Assembly: GCA_016906335.1 (NCBI GenBank)
Contig: JADEYG010000002.1
Coordinates: forward strand, 1,420,001 to 1,484,000
Origin: Novakomyces olei
Lineage: Eukaryota > Ascomycota > Novakomycetes > Novakomycetales > Novakomycetaceae
Reading direction: 5' to 3'
Length of the DNA: 64,000 bases
The position numbers and the translations under genes are program-made. The notes beneath the pieces were generated by a model. That model had not been told where the DNA came from and made no database searches. It saw only the letters and a list, made by a program, of their open reading frames with translations. Shown here piece by piece: positions 57,225 to 64,000 of this stretch. How positions within the stretch are numbered: the first letter of the stretch is position 1; each line of letters starts with the position of its first letter.

Positions 57225-58824
57225 ATGACTTTGTCTGTCGTTGTTGAGCACGTTTCGATAGCAGTATCGCTGCCTGTACGCGGAACAATTCGATCTGTGT
57301 TCTCCCATGTTCTTTGCAGTATAAGCATTGAGCCTTTACCAGTCGGCCACTCTTATCTTTTGCGGTTACAAGTTGATGGCCGCGAAATTGTATGCTGATC
57401 GTCGTTCGGTTTCCTGGCTTGCTTTTATCTCGGCCTCTGGATCGTCTCGCTTGCTAAAGCTACATAACTTTTTTCAGTAGAGATTCTTGCTTGCTTAGTT
57501 GCGCTTACAAAATTGATTTTCATCTTTGTTATGCAATTGATTCTCATCTATTCTTGATGTTGCGCCCTGTTTGTTCCACCTTTACTCTGTTTGCTATATC
57601 ATAAACTTTCAAATGCTATTTTGCAAGTCTAATGTCCGTGCATGGGCTCAAGATTATTCGCTCATCTTGTGTGCTTACGACAGGAATCTTTAAACCTTTC
57701 ACAGCTGGCCTCGTCTAGCGCAGGCTCTTCTAGTGCCGCTGCTCTTCAGGTCTTTGAAAAGAGTCCACGCATTGGCCTTAAAGTATGGGGAACAATTCCG
57801 GAGCGGGATAGCAATGGTTTAGACAGTGCAGTCTGTGGCTGGCGGCACGTGCAGATTAATTTCTTTGCTGAAACAGAGTGTCTTGAGTTTGTAACTTTTC
57901 TACGTTCGCTTGGGTGCTTTTGTGTAAACGAAGGTCCCACTTCGAAGCATGCAACTCCTGCCACAGAGGTGGCTCCCGAGTCAATCAGGCGGCGGCAGGC
58001 AACAGAGTTACTTCCCCGTTCTGTTAACACTGCCTTTGGTTACTCGCCAATTGGACATGCGCCGAGGTCGCAAACTGCTTCGTTACCTCGCATGGACGCG
58101 ACAGCACAGACACTCTCTTCTCCTCTGTATACTCCTATTTACGGGCGCAAGGAGGACACGAGTCCTTCATTGGCTGTAGTACTATATATTAAATTTCATC
58201 TCTACTAAATATCAAGACAGGGCCACTGAGCACCGATTTTTGGGCGACAGATCCACTGCTGGATTCGTTCATTGCGCAGCCGCTCGATGGAGCAGTGGCA
58301 GCAGATGCGCTACACGTAAGAAATGTTACAGAAAAGAGTTTATTATTTACATTGAATAAAAATCCAAAACTACAAGTCAAACGTGGGGAAAATCTGCGAG
58401 CGCTGACTCGTTACAGGAAACGATAGGTACTCCCGTCCAGGAGCAGCCTACTTGTGGGTATGATAGTGATATTACACAGGATGGCATCAGCAATGCGCCA
58501 ATTACAACAAAGCAACTGCTCCAGCTTTGCCGCAGCGATCGAGTTTGGCAGCTTTGTACGCAATTAGAGACGGCCGGAGCTGATTCCTTCTGGGAAGCGG
58601 TAAGGCAAGAAAACTAGTAGGCAAGAAAACTAGCAAGGCAAGAAAGCCACATGATTAGTTCGCTTTAGTATTACTTGGCAAGTTTTACTATTGTCAGTTA
58701 CAATAAAGTATGTATGATAAACAATGTGGGATTTCACGCTTAAAAGGTGGTACAAGATGTAAATGGTATATTGCAGCAATCGACGGGTTGGCAACGTGTG
58801 GCAAACAAAACTCCTTTTGATTAA
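57225..58824 (+). CDS. Five-exon protein, possible meiotic recombination factor Rec114
   Basis: Exons 57225-57389, 57684-58175, 58217-58315, 58417-58599 and 58747-58824 give 338 aa. All four junctions keep phase and most introns end with the local CTAA/CTTAC branch pattern. I cannot firmly name it. The N-terminus looks beta-rich (SVVVEHVSIAVSLPV, SYLLRLQVDGREI, VCGWRHVQINFFAETECLEFVTFLRSLGCF), like the PH-like domain of Rec114, and the C-terminus is a short helical region (TTKQLLQLCRSDRVWQLCTQLE, AVVQDVNGILQQ), again the Rec114 layout, with a disordered centre. Rec114 with Mei4 and Mer2 promotes Spo11 breaks. The alternative first acceptor at 57704 also keeps phase; I prefer 57683. Gene model is good, family call weak. 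Confidence 0.6.
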
Positions 58825-59529
58825 ATGTGAATGCTGTAGACAGTGAAATGTAAAAGGCCGAACATAAACAAGCCAGAAGCGTATTCTTGTCTTTGTCCAG
58901 TGTGCTCTAGAATATATGAAAAATAACAGTGACAGACAATGTACAAATTAATATACAAACTCTAATCAAGATAATAATCATGGCATTAAAAAGATTCCAA
59001 AGGAGGCATGCCATACTCAAAAATTACTCGCTTGTGACAGTTCAGGCACGTGTGAGCTTATTGCCGCGAGGATATTGGAGACATACGCCATAGTTGAGCG
59101 CTATCCCGAGAGTACCCGACCAGATCCACCAATGGCAGCGATCCGTTCGTACAACAGTGTGGCGCCCCACCCGAGTACTCCCGAGCGGGATGACCCGGGT
59201 TGAGCCAACCAATCATAGCCCGTCTATCCCAGAGCTCGAGAATGAACCGGCACAATAAAGTGTGGGGAATACGAATGCGGGGTTGGAATTACCGTGTATG
59301 TCACGGACTAGCTCAAGTATCGAGCAGAAAGGGCGTAAACGCAAGCAATCGTATACATTAGGAGGAATGTTATGTTCCGGGCGTCCATTGCGTATAAATA
59401 GAGCGTTTGCCTTGCTGGCTGATTTAACCATTCCCGCCTAAATATTTGACGCCTGTACTCTCCGTACCGCTTCGGCCCTAACTTTTGCCCCACGTTTATC
59501 CATTTCACCCGATTCCGTCACGTGCCACA
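58825..59529. promoter_or_regulatory. PCK1 promoter region
   Basis: GC-rich part 59160-59215 contains CCGAGTACTCCCGAGCGG and a CCCGGG. Closely spaced CCG/CGG triplets are the kind of site bound by Zn2Cys6 gluconeogenic activators, but no exact CSRE is claimed. CACGTG lies at 59519-59524, just before the start codon. Confidence 0.4.
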
Positions 59530-61386
59530 ATGGTAGCTCCACGCACTGGTAAGTGATTTCCGGGGGTTTACATGTCCTCCGCTTGTCCTATACATACTAC
59601 GTATGGGAGTACATACTACGTATATTCTTTTATGCCTATATATAGCCGCGTGTAACGTGCACAATGTTTTGAGGCAATTGCAAAAGACAAAAGGCGTGCA
59701 GCACTTTTGCTATACTCTTCTCTTTGAAAAATTGCTAACATGTCAGCCGGCTTGTCCGCGTCGCCGCCGGCGTCAGAGACCATCTCTGCGCTGGAGGAGG
59801 AGCTTATGACCCGCGCTCATATTGATTACCAAAAAGTCAATATTCAAGCGAACCCTTCAGTGGCAGTGTTGTACGAAGATGCATTGATATATGAGAAAGG
59901 AAGTGCTATAACAAGCGGAGGTGCACTTGCTACCTCATCTGGTCAAAAAACGGGTCGCAGTCCCAAGGACAAGCGTATCGTCGACGAGCCCGGTTCAAAC
60001 AAGGAAGTCTGGTGGGGACCGGTAAATGTGAAAATGACACCTTCTGTGTGGACGATTAACCGTGAACGAGCCATCGACTACCTCAACACTCGCAGCCGAA
60101 TCTACGTCATTGACGGCTACGCTGGCTGGGACCCAAAGTACCGTATATCTGTCCGCGTTGTTTGTGCACGGGCGTACCATGCGCTGTTTATGAAGAATAT
60201 GTTAATTCGGCCCTCGGCAGAGGACTTGAAGACCTTTAAGGCGGATTTTACAATTTACAATGCCGGTGCTTTCCCCGCCAACAGGTACACGACAGGTATG
60301 ACGTCAAGCACGTCTGTGGCTATCAATTTCGAGGCCAACGAGATGGTCATCCTGGGCACAGAGTACGCTGGCGAAATGAAGAAGGGTATCTTTACCGTCA
60401 TGTTTTACAAGATGCCGGTGCTGCACAATGTATTGACTCTGCACTCCTCCGCAAACGAGGGCCGCGAGAAGAAGGATGTGACCTTGTTCTTTGGTCTTTC
60501 CGGCACGGGAAAGACCACACTGTCAGCCGACCCTAATCGGGCACTTATCGGCGACGACGAGCATTGCTGGAGCGAGGATGGCGTCTTCAACATTGAGGGC
60601 GGCTGCTATGGTAAAACGATCCATCTGTCTCCCACAAAAGAACCGGAAATCTATTCCGCTATTCGCTTTGGCACAGTGCTGGAAAACGTGGTTTTTGATT
60701 CGTCTAATCGTGTGGTGGATTACGACGATGATTCTCTGACAGAGAACACTCGGGCGGCCTACCCGATCGAGTTTATTCGTGGCGCCAAGATCCCGTGTGT
60801 CGGAGGCCATCCACACAATATCGTACTGCTCACGTGCGACGCGCTCGGTGTTCTTCCACCCGTGTCGCGTCTGGACCACGCTACACTGCAGTACCATTTC
60901 ATTTCCGGTTACACGTCAAAGACGCCCGGCACAGAGGATGGCATTACCGAGCCAACGACGACCTTTTCTGCCTGCTTTGCTCAGCCTTTCCTGGCACTTC
61001 ATCCTATGAGGTATGCAAAGATGCTAGCGGACAAGATTTCAAAGTACAAGGCCAACGCTTGGCTTGTAAATACCGGTTGGACGGGTGGATCAGCTACACA
61101 CGGAGGCAAACGGTGCCCATTGAAATATACACGTGCAATTCTCGATGCTATTCACAGTGGGGAGCTGGCGAATGTGCCGTACGAGACTTTCCCCGTGTTC
61201 AATCTCCAGATTCCCCGCGAGTGCCCTAGTGTACCGAGCGAGATTCTAAATCCACGCGCAGCCTGGCCATCTCCTGATGATTTTGATAACGAGTGTGCAA
61301 AGCTGGCACGTTTGTTCCGCAACAATTTCGAGCTTTACTCTGCCGATTGCACGGACGAAGTGCGTCGCAGTGGACCCACGGCGTAG
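59530..61386 (+). CDS. PCK1: ATP-dependent phosphoenolpyruvate carboxykinase
   Basis: Converts oxaloacetate plus ATP to phosphoenolpyruvate, the committed step of gluconeogenesis; cytosolic. Exons 59530-59548 and 59747-61386 give 552 aa. Exon 1 codes MVAPRT plus one base. Motifs: [47 protein letters not shown], the kinase P-loop [37 protein letters not shown], and the C-terminal substrate region [18 protein letters not shown]. These define the ATP type (not GTP type). A second ATG at 59740-59742 overlaps the 3' splice site and is in frame with exon 2, so an unspliced or internally initiated mRNA could begin MSAGLS. Glucose repression is expected from the family. Confidence 0.95.
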
Positions 61387-61996
61387 TACGGGGCGAATGC
61401 TATGGCTGCTTTGTGTTTAATTTCAATTATTCTATAGTGTCTGCTTTAGTTTGGTGGAGTTTAAAGGATGCATTTGGCATATTTGGATTGTAGCGATAGC
61501 CTTAAAAGTGCTTGTAGGAACAAATTGTTTGTAGTCAAAAAGCGACCTCTTTTGTCGCACAATGCTTGCACTTTGCTCTGAAAAGATTGGGAGTGGGGTA
61601 AAAGTCAAAAGAAGTATGTCAGCCGTTAATCCAGTCTATTTGAGCAGTTCACTTTAAATTTAATATTTTTAATATTTAATAAAAAACTTTGTTTTAAAGC
61701 CAAAATCACGAAAAGTATCATGTGCTCTTAGAGATACTTGCTGTATTTCACAAGTATAGTGGCTGTCAAAGTGAAATCCTATAACCCAATCAATATGTAT
61801 ATACTTATGTGTAGGTTATTGTAAGAGTATTTAATGATACAATAAAATACTCTAATAATACTCTAAAGACTTTACACCGGTGTTTCTTGTTATATACCAC
61901 ATATTAGGGTAGGGTTACTGGACTGCCATGTCACGCTCATTACTAAACACAAGCGCAAACACAACAACAGTATTGCCGTAAACCGACGTTGCTAAA
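61387..61996. promoter_or_regulatory. Upstream region of RPL13 with telomere-like box
   Basis: Contains TTAGGGTAGGGTT at 61904-61916, about 80 bp upstream of the eL13 start. Such boxes at ribosomal protein promoters bind Tbf1 in many ascomycetes; here inferred. The rest is AT-rich, with nothing else seen. Confidence 0.45.
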
Positions 61997-62667
61997 ATGT
62001 AAGTGTGTGCCGTTTACGCCTTCTAACAGACAGGGCTGTTCACGGAAACGGGCAGTTGCCTAATGCGCATTTTCACAAAGACTGGCAGCGCCGTGTGAAG
62101 ACATGGTTCAACCAGCCTGGACGCAAACTCCGTCGCCGTGAGGCTCGCAAGGCCAAAGTGGCCAAATTGGCTCCTCGTCCTATTGACGCACTGCGGCCAG
62201 CAGTTCACCCACCTACGGCCAAGTATAACTACAAAGTACGGGCAGGCCGTGGCTTCACCCTTGAGGAACTCAAGGCTGCCGGAATTTCTCGCAAAGTTGC
62301 TCCCACAATCGGAATCCCTGTGGATCATCGTCGCCGTAACCGCTCTGAGGAATCACTTGCCCGCAACGTTGAGCGATTGAACGCCTACAAGGCACGTCTT
62401 GTTGTTCTCCCAAGCAAGAAACAAAAGGCCGCCTACAAGGAGGCTCGGGCTGGGCTGGAGAATGCTCAATCTACCGGCAACACTGGAGCTGCCTTCCCCA
62501 TTGTTTCCAAGCCTGCGGACATTGAGTTCCGTGCTATTACTTCAGAAGAGAAATCTGCCGATAACTACCACGTTCTGCGCGTGGCCCGCAGCGTAGCGCG
62601 CCACAAGGGTGCCTGGGACGCGGCCAAGAAGCGTGCTGCTGAAGAAGAGGCCGCTAAAAAGAAGTAA
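61997..62667 (+). CDS. RPL13: Large-subunit ribosomal protein eL13
   Basis: 211 aa. The first exon ends after AT of the start codon (61997-61998); the 35-nt intron 61999-62033 (GTAAGT...CTAACAGACAG) is removed and exon 2 supplies the G, giving MAVHGNGQLPNAHFHKDWQRRVKTWFNQP. Family signatures: FHKDWQRRV, RKLRRREARKAK, LAPRP, YNYKVRAGRGFTLEELKAAG, and TIGIPVDHRRRNRSEESL; tail EEEAAKKK. The alternative nearer acceptor (62030) gives ATA and the wrong frame. An internal in-frame start (CTG and others) is not needed. Nearby TTAGGG-type box fits a ribosomal protein promoter. Confidence 0.95.
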
Positions 62668-63334
62668 AAGCCTTATGCATCGTTAATCATATGGTATTAA
62701 AATTGGAAATTGCGGTGTAGATTTTTGTAAACAATGTGTAGTTTTAGCATTAGATTTGACACTGTGTGATGTATAAAGACGTCGAGCAATGCGGCCTCGC
62801 TTTGCCCTATGACACACTTCGAGATGCTCGAATTGTAAAGTATTATTATCTGCGAAAAGTAAAGTTATTCTTCATAAATTTAAAATGCATACTGTTGGAA
62901 ACAGTAAAAGTAATACTGAAGGTTGATCTACGTTCAGTGATTTAGATAGAAAATTATATAAGTACAAGGTAGCACCCAGATTCAGATTTAGGTGGCATTC
63001 AAACTAATTGACTGACTTGAAAAAACATAGCTTTCCAACACATACAATAATTGAAATATAATGGTGACGGACGATATTGTAGGTGTAATATTATATTAAG
63101 GCAGAAATATTATACGACTAGAGCGGAAACACGGAACGTTGCGCGTCCGGATGCGGGTAAATGCAGACATAAAATACGTGTAAGATCATGAGATTATACT
63201 CTGATATATTACCTTAATAAATGCGATGCATATATTGATTTACATATAATGATTTACGCATATATTTATTTACGCACAGTATATGCAGTATATGACGCCA
63301 ATCTGCATGCGTATCCTCCAACAAGCCTCGCACG
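62668..63334. other. Intergenic between RPL13 and F-box gene
   Basis: About 670 bases, AT-rich, holding the RPL13 3' end and the F-box promoter. No element recognised. Confidence 0.45.
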
Positions 63335-64000
63335 ATGATTGCGCGTAAAACAAGAAGCAGCAATGGCCCTGTTTCTGCCGCGGCTGCTATACTTGAAACT
63401 TCGCAAGGGGATACTGCTCCGTCGGAAGAGAGCCCGCATTTCGCGATTTTGCTCGAGCTTCCAGACGAAAGTATGCGACTTTAATGTACAGTCTAACAAT
63501 AGTATGGACTCTGGTATTGCGGTACTTGGATATCCCCGAGCTGTACACGCTGGAAAAGGTACTTTGCCTAAAAGGCCTTTGGAATTGCACTGTAGCCACA
63601 AACAATACAAGACGAAAAAAATTAAATTAAATTAAATGACGCGTTAAACCAGGTCCTATACTAACACGCGCAGTGTGGAGTTCGGTTACACAAACTGGCC
63701 ACAGATCCTCATTTGCACCATTTACGGCTTCACTTTGACTGCCCCAGGCGGCTCGAACAGTTCCTCAAATTACGGCCTTCACTACGCGATTTGGTAGGGA
63801 GGCACAATGCTGTTAGTAGCAACTAACAAATGCAGCAAAATCGAAATATAATCGGGCGAAACAGCGGTATGGCCCCATCGCAACTAGCGCTCGTTCAGCG
63901 CCTTGATCGGGCATTAAGACGGGCTCATTTGGAACATAAATTGCGCTCCCGTCCTCATATTCGGGAGCTAATTCAGCGTGGTGTAGTGAGACGACGGGGC
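63335..64000 (+). CDS. F-box protein, 5' part (gene continues beyond the window)
   Basis: Exons 63335-63470, 63503-63558, 63674-63793 and 63836 onward, open to the window end. The F-box is assembled from two exons: FAILLELPDE, then IWTLVLRYLDIPELYTLEK, matching LPxEIxxxILxYLxxxxL. Exon 3 continues CGVRLHKLATDPHLHHLRLHFDC and LKLRPSLRDL, the usual continuation in fungal F-box proteins of the LATDPxLHxxRL type, and exon 4 has ALVQRLDRALRRAHLEHKL and RPHIRELIQRGV. F-box proteins are substrate adaptors of SCF ubiquitin ligases. Intron 1 is only 32 nt (GTATGCG...CTAACAATAG). Length and target are unknown because of truncation by the window. Confidence 0.8.

Overview
The window is nuclear DNA of a yeast-like or filamentous ascomycete. 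Nearly every gene is a conserved fungal housekeeping gene, several are fungus-specific (Tco89 TORC1 subunit, Svf1, GPI-anchored Kre9/Knh1-like wall protein, two-finger GATA iron regulator, Rsc9), and introns are frequent. I modelled 45 introns. Most are short (32 to about 300 nt) and end with a CTAAC, CTAAT or CTGAC branch site only about 5-9 nt before the 3' AG. That architecture, moderate GC, and scattered TTAGGG-type motifs suggest an early-diverging ascomycete (Taphrinomycotina-like or a basal Saccharomycotina lineage). The species cannot be named from sequence alone. I see no tRNA, rRNA, CRISPR, transposon, retroelement or virus-derived sequence.

Layout, left to right. 1-10 kb: 3' end of an unknown gene, a zinc sorbitol/xylitol-type dehydrogenase (-), a GPI wall protein, prefoldin subunit 4, the OSCP subunit of ATP synthase and Rrb1 (+). 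10-19 kb: minus-strand block with kinetochore scaffold Spc7/KNL1, a NIPA-type Mg transporter and the KDEL receptor Erd2. 19-26 kb: snRNP27, a mitochondrial DUF1279 protein, aspartokinase, pescadillo Nop7. 26-36 kb: Rad2/XPG nuclease, SreA/Fep1-type iron regulator, RNase P/MRP Pop4, mitochondrial L32, Svf1. 36-48 kb: Enp2, Pan2 deadenylase, Tco89, an unknown small protein, kinetochore Nuf2. 48-64 kb: inositol monophosphatase, Nog1 GTPase, Rsm1-like C3HC finger protein, Rsc9, a possible Rec114, PEP carboxykinase, ribosomal protein eL13, and the 5' part of an F-box protein cut by the window edge.

There is no operon-like logic. Recurrent themes are ribosome production (Rrb1, Nop7, Enp2, Nog1, eL13, plus Pop4), mitochondria (OSCP, L32, DUF1279), kinetochore (Spc7, Nuf2), and nutrient or iron control (Tco89, SreA, Pck1, Hom3). 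The gaps between genes and several introns hold locus-specific AT-rich micro- and minisatellites, each with its own unit. Two repeat tracts sit in frame inside proteins (Pan2, Tco89).

I did not find a clear undescribed system. The most unusual signals are the run of tiny first exons (2-23 nt, including a start codon split by an intron in the eL13 gene), a GC-AG intron in PAN2, a possible second start codon inside a 3' splice site in PCK1, telomere-like AGGGTTAGGG boxes upstream of several genes, and the unusual density of different minisatellites.
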